Shown here piece by piece: positions 16,667 through 26,169 of a DNA stretch of 64,000 nucleotides; the first letter of the stretch is position 1; each line of letters opens with the position of its first letter. A program made the position numbers and the translations under genes. The stretch comes from HyVt-477 sp965224605 (GTDB lineage Bacteria > Pseudomonadota > Gammaproteobacteria > Thiotrichales > Thiotrichaceae), in assembly GCA_965224605.1 (NCBI GenBank), contig CBDCZP010000010.1, positions 62,001 through 126,000 on the forward strand, written 5' to 3'. A model generated the notes under the pieces. The model saw only the letters and a program-made list of their open reading frames with translations, ran no database searches and had not been told where the DNA came from.

Positions 16667-17773
16667 ATGTTAAAAAAACTATTCAAACTACTTAAGACGA
16701 TTCTTTTCATTATTTTCATTCTAATAATACTGGGACTTGTTTTACGAGCCATTTTTTTTAAGGGCCCAGCCCTCACTCCAACGCCATTACCCACTACATC
16801 TATCATTGATATGCATGTTCATATAGCAGGGTTAGGTTATGGAAATAGCGGTAGTTTTGTTTCAGACACCATGAAAAAGAGCTATAAATTTGATTATTAC
16901 CTCAATGCTTTTGGTGTAACACGTAAAGAAATAGAAGCCGAAGGTGATCAGCTCGTCATCAAACGACTAGCAGAAACCATTGAAGCATCAAGCTATGTTG
17001 AAGGGGCTGTTGTATTGGCAATGGATGGAGTTATTGATAACAAAGGCAAGCTAGATAAAGAGAAGACTCAAGTTTATATACCCAACTATTATGTCGCTAA
17101 GCAGACAGCTCAATACCCCTCGCTTTATTACGGTGCCAGCATTAATCCCTACCGCAGAGATGCACTAGAACGACTTGAGAAGGCGAAAGAACAAGGCGCT
17201 ATATTAATAAAATGGATACCTAACATCCAACATATCGATCCATCAGATCTAACCCTCACTCCCTTCTACAACAAAATGAAGGAACTTGATTTACCCTTAC
17301 TCAGTCATACCGGACAGGAAAAATCGTTTGACTCTGCGATTGATGATTATGGTGATCCAAAGCGTTTGAAATTACCTTTGGCAATGGGAGTTACGGTGAT
17401 AGCTGCGCATATCGCAACTACAGGAGAAATTGAGCACGAAAGTAATTATTTGAGAGTACTTCCTATGCTTGCAGGCTATTCGAACTTCTACAGTGAAATT
17501 TCCAGCCTAACGCAAATAAACAAGCTAGGTTACTTGAATAAAGCATTACATATACCTGAAATACAAGATAAATTACTCTACGGGAGTGATTACCCATTAA
17601 CGAATATGATCTTAGTCTCGCCCTACTACTTTCCGTTAAACTTAACGATCAAACAAATGTACACGCTCTCCCGCATTAAAAACCCATTTGATCGGGATGT
17701 TGCTTTAAAACAGGCATTAGGCGTACCTACCGAAATATTTGCCCGAAGTGCCTATCTATTGAATATTCAATAA
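16667..17773 (+). CDS. Membrane-anchored amidohydrolase (PF04909-like)
   Basis: A 368-aa protein with an N-terminal transmembrane helix (about residues 9-28) and a metal-dependent TIM-barrel hydrolase domain. Metal-site candidates are HVH in IDMHVHIAG, Lys in ILIKWIP, His in PLLSHTG, His in VIAAHIAT, and Asp in YGSDYP. These match the amidohydrolase-2 / TatD-like pattern. The anchor probably places the domain in the periplasm. The substrate is unknown. I use the ATG at 16667 because the longer frame to 16595 starts inside a REP-like repeat. The gene is monocistronic and faces the GH-like gene. Confidence 0.78.
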   Translation: MLKKLFKLLKTILFIIFILIILGLVLRAIFFKGPALTPTPLPTTSIIDMHVHIAGLGYGNSGSFVSDTMKKSYKFDYYLNAFGVTRKEIEAEGDQLVIKRLAETIEASSYVEGAVVLAMDGVIDNKGKLDKEKTQVYIPNYYVAKQTAQYPSLYYGASINPYRRDALERLEKAKEQGAILIKWIPNIQHIDPSDLTLTPFYNKMKELDLPLLSHTGQEKSFDSAIDDYGDPKRLKLPLAMGVTVIAAHIATTGEIEHESNYLRVLPMLAGYSNFYSEISSLTQINKLGYLNKALHIPEIQDKLLYGSDYPLTNMILVSPYYFPLNLTIKQMYTLSRIKNPFDRDVALKQALGVPTEIFARSAYLLNIQ

Positions 17774-17808
17774 TCTCCGTTTACATATCTAATATAGGGC
17801 GTCCTTTA

Positions 17809-20124
17809 TTAATAGCTAACCTGCTCAATGATAGTGCGCAGACCAGGGCTCGCTTCAATCACGAATCGAATAGGTGGCCCAAGATACCGGTTGATATCTT
17901 CTTCATAAATCTGCGAGAAATTACCTACCTGTGAGATATCATCGGCAAACTGTTCATATAAGACTTTCCGCCCTCCTCTACTATCAATAGCTACTATTCT
18001 AAAAAATTGATTTGCCACTTGTTGTGCGTTTTCAAAGTGCCAAAACACGGATAATGTATGATCAATGCCATGTTGTAATACAATTTCTGGAGAAGTTGCT
18101 GTATTTCCTTCCAGTGCCCAGCTATTAATCCCCTGACCGCTGATTGATCCTGATCGAAGAGATGATTCTTGCTGAGTTACTTCAACAGGTTTTGATGGCA
18201 CACCCACTACAGGTTCTTGAACAACATCCTGTTGTCTTTGTGGGGTTATCTGAGGTTTGGGTTTTTGGCTAGGTGCTACTGGTGCGGGCGTTACTGGCTT
18301 TTCTGCCCGCTGAGCGACTTGCGAAAATGGAACGCGATTTTCTGGTGTAGAGGTGGTTGCTTTTTTTGCTTCGGTTGATGTGTCAGGAGTATAAACTTTT
18401 ATGTGTGGTGATGGGACAAAGGTTGAGCTGCTTCCCAAATAGTCCATTAAAGCTAAATACTTGGGTGTTGATGGTTGCTGTAGGTGATCCAGCATGCCAA
18501 AAAAGTTTTTTGGCTCAGGTTGCCCTATTCCATAAAAATGTAGCATTAGACCACCGCCAAAACTAGCCCATGTATTTAGATACTGTTGGTACGCCTCTCT
18601 CATTCGTGGATCTTTCTGAGCGGTCATGAAAAGATTTAGAACAGCTGGGTCTTCAACAGTATGCGGGGGATCGTAACGAATGAGATGCTGACCAGCTTCA
18701 TAGGCAAGCATCTGCACGCCGTATTTATCGGCTAGTTTTTTATTAGCGTAAAGTTGATCTTTCAGACGAGACATTGCGCCACCCTCTGGACCCTTGTTAA
18801 TCATGCCGCCTTGAAGAATTTCTTTAAATAAACGTGATTTGCCCCCATCGGAATCCCGAGCCCATCCCTTTACAGTATCGCGATTTTCTTTTCTTGCAAT
18901 ATAATCACCAAAATAAGGGCCAATCCCATAAGCATCAATATGACGGCCACAGCCATTAGCTTCTTTCCAAAGAGGACAATCTAATATTTCTTTGCCTACC
19001 CAGGGAACTGAATTTAAAGAGCCGACCACACATTTAACACGATGACGTTGTCCGCCAAATTCCTGTTTCCAAATCCGACACATTTCAACGCTTCGTTTGG
19101 CATACCAGTTGGCTGAAAGTAAGACTCTACGCTTTCCGCCCTTCACTTCTTTATAAGGGAACTTCCATAGTTTATCGGCTTTTCTGGCGGCATAAGTAGC
19201 CGCAGGAAAGATGGTATTCCAAACCTCATTTGAATACTCAACATAAACTTTTTGGTTTTTTCGTAAGCGATTTTTGACCATGCGGGCATATTTGCGCATA
19301 TAATCATCACTTGCTTTATAAGGGATACTTAACCACGGCGTAGCATTGATGGCATTAGCCAAATCAACCATGCGTTCTACCGGCACACCTTTTTTACCGG
19401 TGTAATGTGCTGCGCCAATCCCTGTTCTTTGATTCCACTCTACCGCTTCATTTGATCGTGGATTAGTCCATGGCATAAAGCGTAATGAATGCATTGGGCG
19501 TACACGTGCAAGGTAATCCGGGTTAAAAACACGACTCTGATAATCATCTTCATTCTTTTTAGGCACAATACGAATATTGCGAATATATTCTCCATTGTTC
19601 CCTGGATCCGTACGTGTTATTTGTAATTTTAAATTGCGCTTGGGCGACAATAGATCAAATTCAATATGGCCGGGTCGTTGTACGGCCATGCGTAGATCAC
19701 CCGTTATTTTCATGGCGCCCACACCGTCGTAAAGCACAACATATCGGCCAATAGGAAAATAATCAGATAACTTCCAGAGACTGGTAACACTGGTGAATAC
19801 TGGCGCATCATGAGGTGCTGGCAAGGAGCGCACCCAACCATTGCCATCTAGTTGGAGAAGATTTTGCTCACGTGTATTCAGAGAGGTCTTACGTGTGCAA
19901 TCAGGATCAATTGCCTGCCCAGCACTCCAATCAAACTCACAAGAAGTAAACCAGCCTCTTGATATTTTAAAGATATCGGTAAAAGGGATTGAGGATGATA
20001 GCTTGCCCAAATCTCCAACATTGATACCAAGCTTGGGGTTTTCACTGTATTCAGCATATGCGGGCTGATGAATAATCAGTGTAAGCAGCATGGCTACTAT
20101 TATTCTTAAAAACTGAGATGGCAT
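17809..20124 (-). CDS. Secreted glycoside-hydrolase-like protein (clan GH-A pattern)
   Basis: A 771-aa exported protein with a signal peptide (about 1-24). Residues about 210-560 look like a (beta/alpha)8 glycosidase: VYVEYSNEVWN gives the acid/base candidate E300, and MLAYEAGQH gives the nucleophile candidate E476. A Pro/Thr/Gln-rich linker (about 585-660) leads to a C-terminal beta-rich domain of about 110 residues, perhaps carbohydrate-binding. Similar proteins are often labelled cellulose-binding. Substrate and enzyme activity are unproven. It is transcribed away from tlpA and converges with the amidohydrolase gene. Confidence 0.65.
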   Translation of the reverse strand: MPSQFLRIIVAMLLTLIIHQPAYAEYSENPKLGINVGDLGKLSSSIPFTDIFKISRGWFTSCEFDWSAGQAIDPDCTRKTSLNTREQNLLQLDGNGWVRSLPAPHDAPVFTSVTSLWKLSDYFPIGRYVVLYDGVGAMKITGDLRMAVQRPGHIEFDLLSPKRNLKLQITRTDPGNNGEYIRNIRIVPKKNEDDYQSRVFNPDYLARVRPMHSLRFMPWTNPRSNEAVEWNQRTGIGAAHYTGKKGVPVERMVDLANAINATPWLSIPYKASDDYMRKYARMVKNRLRKNQKVYVEYSNEVWNTIFPAATYAARKADKLWKFPYKEVKGGKRRVLLSANWYAKRSVEMCRIWKQEFGGQRHRVKCVVGSLNSVPWVGKEILDCPLWKEANGCGRHIDAYGIGPYFGDYIARKENRDTVKGWARDSDGGKSRLFKEILQGGMINKGPEGGAMSRLKDQLYANKKLADKYGVQMLAYEAGQHLIRYDPPHTVEDPAVLNLFMTAQKDPRMREAYQQYLNTWASFGGGLMLHFYGIGQPEPKNFFGMLDHLQQPSTPKYLALMDYLGSSSTFVPSPHIKVYTPDTSTEAKKATTSTPENRVPFSQVAQRAEKPVTPAPVAPSQKPKPQITPQRQQDVVQEPVVGVPSKPVEVTQQESSLRSGSISGQGINSWALEGNTATSPEIVLQHGIDHTLSVFWHFENAQQVANQFFRIVAIDSRGGRKVLYEQFADDISQVGNFSQIYEEDINRYLGPPIRFVIEASPGLRTIIEQVSY

Positions 20125-20224
20125 TTAGATCGCTCCACTATTATCTATAAACATCATAACTTTTATAGACTTGGGAATCAATATTAAAGTAAAAGAATAA
20201 GTTTGATCGTATGAATTGTTAGAT

Positions 20225-20764
20225 TCAAGGTTTTTTTAACGCGCGCACTATATCCAATATTTTATCATCGTCCCATTCTCTTCCACCGACTGCCTGATAA
20301 ACAACTTGTCCTGCTGGATTAACAACGTAAGTAGTCGGTAATCCTTTGACTCTCCAGTCTAAGGCAAACGCTCCGTTTAGGTCTAACAAAATAGTAAAGT
20401 CGATTGGATAATCACCAGTAAAAGGGAATATGGTTTCTTCACTTTCACCCATATTAACTGCCAGCATTTCAATCCCTTCGTCCTTAACTTTAGCCCAGGC
20501 TCGATTCATGGAAGGTAGCTCTGCTCTGCACGGGGGGCACCAGGTTGCCCAAAAGTTGACGATAACAGGTTTGCCGCGATATTCTGAAAGCTTGTGTTTT
20601 ACACCATCCATATCCATAAGCTCAGTATCTGGAGCAGAGAATGGCTTTGAAATTTCACTTAATAACTTGGGCGTAAATAGTTTACTATCACTGCTTTTGT
20701 CTCCAAAACATCCGCTGGTTGTTACGAGTACTAAAAGGAGCACAGAGAGATTTAATCGTTTCAT
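20225..20764 (-). CDS. TlpA/ResA-family thiol-disulfide lipoprotein
   Basis: A 179-aa protein with a lipobox (TSGC at about residues 16-19) and a TlpA-like thioredoxin fold. The catalytic pair is in FWATWCPPCRAELP, and the cis-Pro loop is KGLPTTYVVNPAG. Such proteins reduce periplasmic disulfides, for example in cytochrome c maturation. No cytochrome genes are adjacent, so the partner is unknown. It lies 100 bases upstream of the GH-like gene on the same strand. Confidence 0.88.
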   Translation of the reverse strand: MKRLNLSVLLLVLVTTSGCFGDKSSDSKLFTPKLLSEISKPFSAPDTELMDMDGVKHKLSEYRGKPVIVNFWATWCPPCRAELPSMNRAWAKVKDEGIEMLAVNMGESEETIFPFTGDYPIDFTILLDLNGAFALDWRVKGLPTTYVVNPAGQVVYQAVGGREWDDDKILDIVRALKKP

Positions 20765-20938
20765 AGGGTTATTTCTTTTTCCAATGTTAATGTTTCTCTA
20801 TATTCATCAAATACCGAATCGGTGAAAAGATTACTATAGCCTTTGGGTTCCATTAAAATAATGTACCGTTAGAGTAGTGTCGTTAGATTAACGTTAATCT
20901 AACGCTAAAATGTCGATAGATGCTGTAATGTCAACGCG

Positions 20939-21259
20939 TCATATTACACTGTGTTTGAGTATTGCGTAAGCAGGCTCTTCATAAGGATGAGCTGCCAGCA
21001 ATGCTTTAATCACATCTTTCAGGCATTGCTTTTCACACACCATCTCAACTCGAAACTCTGTTACGGCTTCCAGTTCATTTTGGTTGCCTATAAAAGGCTG
21101 ACTTCCTTGTAGAGGCCTGAATTGTCCTTTTCCCTTTACTTGCCAACTGCAATCTTCATAGTTTTCATAGCGCCCTGCTCCCGCATCAAACATAGCATTT
21201 TTTACTAATTCGCAATGACTTTCTGGAATGTAAATAACAAGCTGATATAGGTTATTCAT
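20939..21259 (-). CDS. YqfO/NIF3-C-terminal-like (CutA-fold) protein
   Basis: A 106-aa protein matching the small standalone domain found inserted in or next to NIF3/YqfO proteins (COG3323). Signature words are LVIYIPESHCELVKNAMF, GAGRYENYEDCSW, FRPLQGSQPFIG and AAHPYEEPAYAI. The fold is CutA/PII-like, and its biochemical role is not established. It is transcribed divergently from lipA. Confidence 0.85.
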   Translation of the reverse strand: MNNLYQLVIYIPESHCELVKNAMFDAGAGRYENYEDCSWQVKGKGQFRPLQGSQPFIGNQNELEAVTEFRVEMVCEKQCLKDVIKALLAAHPYEEPAYAILKHSVI

Positions 21260-21409
21260 AGTGTGTTATTCATAGTATAATGGATGGCTTATGGATATTA
21301 ATTTTCAACACGCAGCTATCCTGCTGATTATGTGGTGCGCCTATTTCATAGTGCATTCTTATTGGCATCATTGTCAGTTCATAGCAACACGTGCTGGAGA
21401 AAAAGTATA

Positions 21410-22354
21410 ATGGAACAACCTACAACAACACACAAAAAACTCCGTGGCAAAGATAAAGTTGCCCGTATTCCGATAAAAGTTGTGCCCAGTACTGAAATCA
21501 AACGCAAACCCTCATGGATTCGAGCACAAGCACCGGTAAGTCGTGAAGTACGTGAGTTAAAAAAAGTATTACGAGAACAAAAACTACATACGGTTTGTGA
21601 AGAAGCATCCTGTCCTAATTTGGGGGAATGTTTCACTCATGGAACCGCTACTTTTATGATTATGGGGGATATTTGTACCCGTCGTTGCCCATTTTGTGAT
21701 GTTGCACATGGCAAACCTGAACCTTTGGATCAACAAGAACCGATTCATCTGGCAGAAACCATTCAAGCCATGAAACTAAAGTATGTGGTGATCACCTCGG
21801 TGGATCGGGATGACCTTCGTGATGGCGGCTCTGGGCATTTTGTGGATTGTATTCAAAAAGTCCGTGAGCTAAGCCCTGATATCCGTATTGAAGTACTAAC
21901 ACCTGATTTTCGCGGAAGAATGGATCGTGCATTATCCATTATGCAAAAAGCACCACCGGACGTATTTAACCATAATCTGGAAACAGTTCCCCGCTTGTAC
22001 AAAAAAGCACGACCTGGGGCTGACTATCAATGGTCACTGGATTTGTTACGTGAATTTAAAGCACTGCATTCAACCGTGCCAACAAAATCAGGGTTAATGC
22101 TTGGCTTGGGTGAGACTATCGAAGAAGTACATGAAGTAATGCAAGATCTTCGCAATAACAACTGCGACATGCTAACTCTTGGGCAATATCTGCAACCGAG
22201 TCTGGATCACCTGGCTGTAGAACGTTTTGTAACACCTGATGAGTTCGATGAGTTAGCCATAGTCGGGAAAAAGATGGGATTCTCTCATGTGGCTAGTGGA
22301 CCCATGGTTAGATCCTCATATCATGCCGACTTACAGGCTCAGGAAGTGGTTTAG
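21410..22354 (+). CDS. lipA: Lipoyl synthase
   Basis: This radical-SAM enzyme inserts two sulfurs into octanoyl groups on lipoyl domains. The auxiliary cluster Cys are in VCEEASCPNLGECF, and the SAM cluster motif is CTRRCPFC. The C-terminal RSSY motif, whose Ser ligates the auxiliary cluster, is present in VRSSYHAD. The 314-aa length is usual. The ATG at 21410 has GGAGA in front. A longer in-frame start at 21332 has no family support. lipB is not adjacent. Confidence 0.96.
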   Translation: MEQPTTTHKKLRGKDKVARIPIKVVPSTEIKRKPSWIRAQAPVSREVRELKKVLREQKLHTVCEEASCPNLGECFTHGTATFMIMGDICTRRCPFCDVAHGKPEPLDQQEPIHLAETIQAMKLKYVVITSVDRDDLRDGGSGHFVDCIQKVRELSPDIRIEVLTPDFRGRMDRALSIMQKAPPDVFNHNLETVPRLYKKARPGADYQWSLDLLREFKALHSTVPTKSGLMLGLGETIEEVHEVMQDLRNNNCDMLTLGQYLQPSLDHLAVERFVTPDEFDELAIVGKKMGFSHVASGPMVRSSYHADLQAQEVV

Positions 22355-22370
22355 GAAATCGATCTACACT

Positions 22371-23027
22371 TCAGTGATACTTACGCCAAATATCCATATG
22401 CCTTACAATATCTTCATGATGTATCTGTCTGGCTAGTGTGTAAGGGTTTTTTCCATCAGAGTTGATTTGAAACATGCTTGCACCTTTAACCATTAAATAG
22501 CGAACTACGTCTAAATGCCCAAAACGTGCTGCATGGTGTAGCGGTGTCCAGTCCTTGATGGTCGTTGCATTGACATCTGCTCCGTGGCTTTCCAGTACTC
22601 GAACAATATGCAGGTTGCCATTAGCAGAGGCTATATGTAACAGACTAAGCCCATTCTTTTTAGCATAAGCTGTGTCGGCTCCGGCAAGCACGTATTGTTT
22701 CACCAATTCATAGTCATCATTTTTGACAGCTTTGCGGAGTTTCTTGGTTAACTTTTTCTTCTTTTTTCGTTCATCTTTTGCAGCTTTGAGTTCATCTTTT
22801 TCTTTTTGCGCTTCTTCTTCAGACTTATCATCGCCATCAGAATCAGAATCCGATTTGTTCGATTTTTTGGATCGTTTAGAAGACTCACGAAACAAGGAAG
22901 GGTTGGATTCTTGCACTTCTCTTACAAGTTGATCCCAATCGGATTCTTCTGCGGCCTGTAATGAACAAGGTACGAGAGACATACCCAAAATGAATGAGCA
23001 TAAAAAACTAATTTTTTGATATGACAT
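22371..23027 (-). CDS. Periplasmic ankyrin-repeat protein
   Basis: A 218-aa exported protein. A signal peptide (about 1-25) is followed by a highly charged Lys/Asp/Glu/Ser-rich segment (about 45-100) that may form a coiled coil. Three to four ankyrin repeats (about 100-210) follow, with GLSLLHIASANGNLHIVRVL and DWTPLHHAARFGHLDVVRYL. It probably binds another protein. It lies downstream of ftsX on the same strand, in the place where rpoH is usual. Confidence 0.85.
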   Translation of the reverse strand: MSYQKISFLCSFILGMSLVPCSLQAAEESDWDQLVREVQESNPSLFRESSKRSKKSNKSDSDSDGDDKSEEEAQKEKDELKAAKDERKKKKKLTKKLRKAVKNDDYELVKQYVLAGADTAYAKKNGLSLLHIASANGNLHIVRVLESHGADVNATTIKDWTPLHHAARFGHLDVVRYLMVKGASMFQINSDGKNPYTLARQIHHEDIVRHMDIWRKYH

Positions 23028-23100
23028 TGAACGTCCTTATTTACTTGCATGTATTTTGATTCACTTGGATGCACTTGGCGTAATACAGCTACTTAGCTTA

Positions 23101-24117
23101 TTATAATACAACTTCATTCTTTCTTAAATGTCGGCCTACCGCTACCCATGCTCCAATGATACCTAATAAGCTACTAATTAGAAGGATATAAAAAGTCATG
23201 GTAAAGTCAAGTCCCGTTAGTATGAAATGACTGCCATAGGACTCAGACAGTTTATTTATTGGGGGAATCAAGAACAATAACGAGAAATGTACGATAACTA
23301 AACTGATTATACCACCGAACAGGCCATACCACAGCCCACCGAAAATAAACGGGCGCCGAATATAGGCACGCGTAGCTCCAATGAAGCGGGTCACATCAAT
23401 TTCTTCTTTTCTATTTTCTATATCTAGCCTGATGGTGTTACCCACCACCAAAAGAACGGTTAGTAATAGCAACACCCAAACCACGATCCCCATTCGCTGT
23501 GCGAACATAATAATGTCCCCCAGTCTTTTGACCCATTCAATGTCAGCTTGCACCGAATCGACTTCAGGGTAGGATTTTAGTTTTCGGGTGAGATTATTGA
23601 TCGCTCCATCCATCTCGCCGGTTAAAGTAAGATTGGGGGTTACTACCAAAACATGGGGTAATGGGTTTTCATCTAGAGATTTTATAGTCTCACCAAAGCC
23701 AGTAATCGCACTGAACTTTTTTAGTGCATTTTCTTTGCTTTCAAAGATTACTTTATCAATCTCGTTGAGCTCTGTTAGAAGTGCGGCTCGATCTTTCGCT
23801 TGTTGCTCAGTGACTCTTTCTTTTAAGAATAGTGAAACGGTTGGGATTTGTCGTTGATCATTAGTTAGCGTTTGCAAGTTTTTCAAAAACAAATGCAATC
23901 CAGTTGGCAATGACAAAGCAATCGCTATAGCAGCAAGCGTAATCCATGTTGATAATGGATTAAACCAGAGTCTTTTCAGGCTAAAACCTAGAGCCGCTCG
24001 AACATGTGCCCACCACGAAGAAAAAAAAGATTTTTGCGTGATACGCGTTGCTCGCTGGTTGCTCCTATTAGGGTTAATAGTGTTAATAGCTTTAGTTGTT
24101 TGGCTTGCTTCAGTCAT
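23101..24117 (-). CDS. ftsX: Cell division protein FtsX
   Basis: This is the membrane part of the FtsEX complex, which activates septal murein hydrolases. The 338-aa protein has a cytoplasmic N-terminal tail, a first membrane helix (about 53-75), a large periplasmic loop, and three further helices in the second half. The segment VVGNTIRLDIENRKEEIDVT is the FtsX/MacB-like coupling region. It follows ftsE by 31 bases on the same strand. Confidence 0.94.
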   Translation of the reverse strand: MTEASQTTKAINTINPNRSNQRATRITQKSFFSSWWAHVRAALGFSLKRLWFNPLSTWITLAAIAIALSLPTGLHLFLKNLQTLTNDQRQIPTVSLFLKERVTEQQAKDRAALLTELNEIDKVIFESKENALKKFSAITGFGETIKSLDENPLPHVLVVTPNLTLTGEMDGAINNLTRKLKSYPEVDSVQADIEWVKRLGDIIMFAQRMGIVVWVLLLLTVLLVVGNTIRLDIENRKEEIDVTRFIGATRAYIRRPFIFGGLWYGLFGGIISLVIVHFSLLFLIPPINKLSESYGSHFILTGLDFTMTFYILLISSLLGIIGAWVAVGRHLRKNEVVL

Positions 24118-24148
24118 ATATAACTATTGATAACAGTCTGTAATAAAT

Positions 24149-24796
24149 TCAAGTATCGACCTTCTGCAAGACAATGGTACGCGCTTGCATGTGTTCGATG
24201 AGTCCATGATCATGGCTGGCTATAAGTACCGTAGCACCAAGTTCATTAAACTGACGAAAAGTATACATAATATCCTGAGCTAATTCAGGATCAAGGTTTC
24301 CAGTCGGTTCATCTGCCAGGATAATAGTGGGTTTATTGACTACAGCACGGGCAATTCCTACACGCTGCTGCTCACCAGCTGACAACATCATCGGATTTTC
24401 ATTTTGCTTCTTCAGCAAACTCACTTTATCTAAAGCTGCGTGTACACGTCGACGAATATCACGATGATGTAAACCTGTGATTTTTAGTGGTAGAGCAACA
24501 TTATCAAAAATGGTGCGATCCATAAGTAAATGATGATTCTGGAATATCATCCCGATTTGCCGTCGAAAAGGAGGGATTTGTTTGTTTTTAAGAGTATTCA
24601 CTTCATTGCCATTGACGATTATCTCGCCCATTGAGGGTCGTTCAAGCATGGCTATGAGCTTTAATAAGGTACTTTTCCCGGCTCCAGAATGTCCCGTCAA
24701 AAAAGCCATCTCACCCGCTTCTATGGTCAAATTGACATTGTATAAGGCAAGTTGTCCTGTTGGATATTGCTTACTTACTTTACGAAATTCAATCAT
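24149..24796 (-). CDS. ftsE: Cell division ATP-binding protein FtsE
   Basis: A 215-aa ABC ATPase that pairs with FtsX. Walker A is GHSGAGKST, the signature is SAGEQQRVGIARA, Walker B is TIILADEPTGNLD, and the switch His is in ASHD. Size and motifs are standard. The gene lies between ftsY and ftsX in the conserved order. Confidence 0.96.
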   Translation of the reverse strand: MIEFRKVSKQYPTGQLALYNVNLTIEAGEMAFLTGHSGAGKSTLLKLIAMLERPSMGEIIVNGNEVNTLKNKQIPPFRRQIGMIFQNHHLLMDRTIFDNVALPLKITGLHHRDIRRRVHAALDKVSLLKKQNENPMMLSAGEQQRVGIARAVVNKPTIILADEPTGNLDPELAQDIMYTFRQFNELGATVLIASHDHGLIEHMQARTIVLQKVDT

Positions 24797-24838
24797 CTGA
24801 TATATGGGGGTTATTCTTAGTTAGAGAAGCAGGATATA

Positions 24839-25909
24839 TCATCCGGCACTATTCGATGCAGACACTTGTAATAACGCAGTAGTAAAATCATCAGCATTAA
24901 ATGTCTGCAAGTCATCTATTCCTTCCCCTACGCCTACAAAACGTACCGGAATCGCGGTCTTTTCGGCAATCGCGAAAAGAATTCCACCCTTGGCGGTGCC
25001 ATCCAGTTTAGTCACTGTAATACCTGTTAGTCCAAGGGCGGCATTAAATTCTTTTGCCTGAGCCAATGCATTTTGACCAATACTCGCATCTACTATTAAC
25101 ATCACTTCATGGGGTGCAGTATCATCCAACTTTTTGATAACACGTTGCACTTTTTTTAGCTCTTCCATCAAGTTATTCTGGGTATGCAAACGTCCTGCGG
25201 TATCAGCCAATAACACATCAATGTTATTCGCTTTTGCTGATTCAATCGCGTCATAAATGACTGATGCGGTGTCGGCTCCTGTGCTTTGAGCAATCACTGG
25301 TATTTTATTACGCTGCCCCCAAGCCTGTAGCTGTTCAACTGCGGCTGCGCGAAAAGTATCCCCCGCCGCTAACATAACGGATTTGCCATCTTGCTGAAAT
25401 TTTTTGGCTAACTTACCAATCGTAGTGGTTTTACCAGCGCCATTGATGCCAACCATCAATACAATAAAGGGTGTTTTACTGGTATCAATCTGTAATTCCT
25501 GAGTGCTAGGGGCTAGAATTTCGACCATCTGGGCATGCATAGACTGCATGAGCGCATCAACATCTTTGAGCTCACTACGACTTACCTGCTTGGTAAGCCT
25601 GCTAATGATTTTCTGCGTGGCTTCAATCCCCACGTCAGCCATTAGTAAACGAGTTTCAAGTTCTTCGAGCACTTCATCATCGATCTGTTTCTTACCAAGA
25701 ACCAGTGCCCCCATGCCTTCCGTTAAAGAACTTCCCGTGCGGGAAAGTCCATTTTTCAGTCGTCCAAATAAACCACCTGATGATGATTTTTCGACTACAC
25801 TTGTCTCAATGAGAGGCTCTAAATGAGTCTCTTTTTCTTGTTGATCAAGCTCACTTTGCACATCTTGGGGCTTATCTTGTGAGTTTTTTTTCTTTTTAAA
25901 TCCAAACAT
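24839..25909 (-). CDS. ftsY: Signal recognition particle receptor FtsY
   Basis: This GTPase docks ribosome-SRP complexes at the inner membrane. The 356-aa protein has an acidic N-terminal A domain (Gln/Glu-rich, about 1-45), an N domain, and a G domain with GINGAGKTTTIGKLA, DTAGR and TKLDGTAKGG. A Lys-rich start (MFGFKKKKN) precedes the acidic region. It heads the ftsY-ftsE-ftsX unit and is divergent from the M16 genes. Confidence 0.96.
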   Translation of the reverse strand: MFGFKKKKNSQDKPQDVQSELDQQEKETHLEPLIETSVVEKSSSGGLFGRLKNGLSRTGSSLTEGMGALVLGKKQIDDEVLEELETRLLMADVGIEATQKIISRLTKQVSRSELKDVDALMQSMHAQMVEILAPSTQELQIDTSKTPFIVLMVGINGAGKTTTIGKLAKKFQQDGKSVMLAAGDTFRAAAVEQLQAWGQRNKIPVIAQSTGADTASVIYDAIESAKANNIDVLLADTAGRLHTQNNLMEELKKVQRVIKKLDDTAPHEVMLIVDASIGQNALAQAKEFNAALGLTGITVTKLDGTAKGGILFAIAEKTAIPVRFVGVGEGIDDLQTFNADDFTTALLQVSASNSAG

Positions 25910-25977
25910 CGTACAATTCGGTCTTTTAATATAATAGGAAGATAGTCTACGAGTAATTGCAACTTAAGAAATTACAT

Positions 25978-26105
25978 AAGGAACCTCTGATTAAGTCAAA
26001 TCCTCTGGAAGCGATGCTTTACTGTACCTAAGGTGTTGATTATAAGCACCGTAGCGAACCTGAAGGCTCACTTCCAAAAAGACATGATTAGATCAAAATT
26101 TCCTT
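25978..26105. mobile_element. MITE-like element copy between ftsY and the M16 genes
   Basis: The left end AAGGAACCTCTGATTAAGTC and the internal words CTGGAAGCGATGCTTTA, CTAAGGTGTTGATTATAAG and CCTGAAGGCTCACTTCC match other copies. The right end (GATTAGATCAAAATTTCCTT) is a degenerate inverted copy of the left. It may carry part of the divergent promoter region. Confidence 0.78.
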
Positions 26106-26169
26106 AAGCCTCCTAAAGACTTTAAAGAAGCAAAACTCGACCATCTGAAAGCGGAAGATACTAACACTT

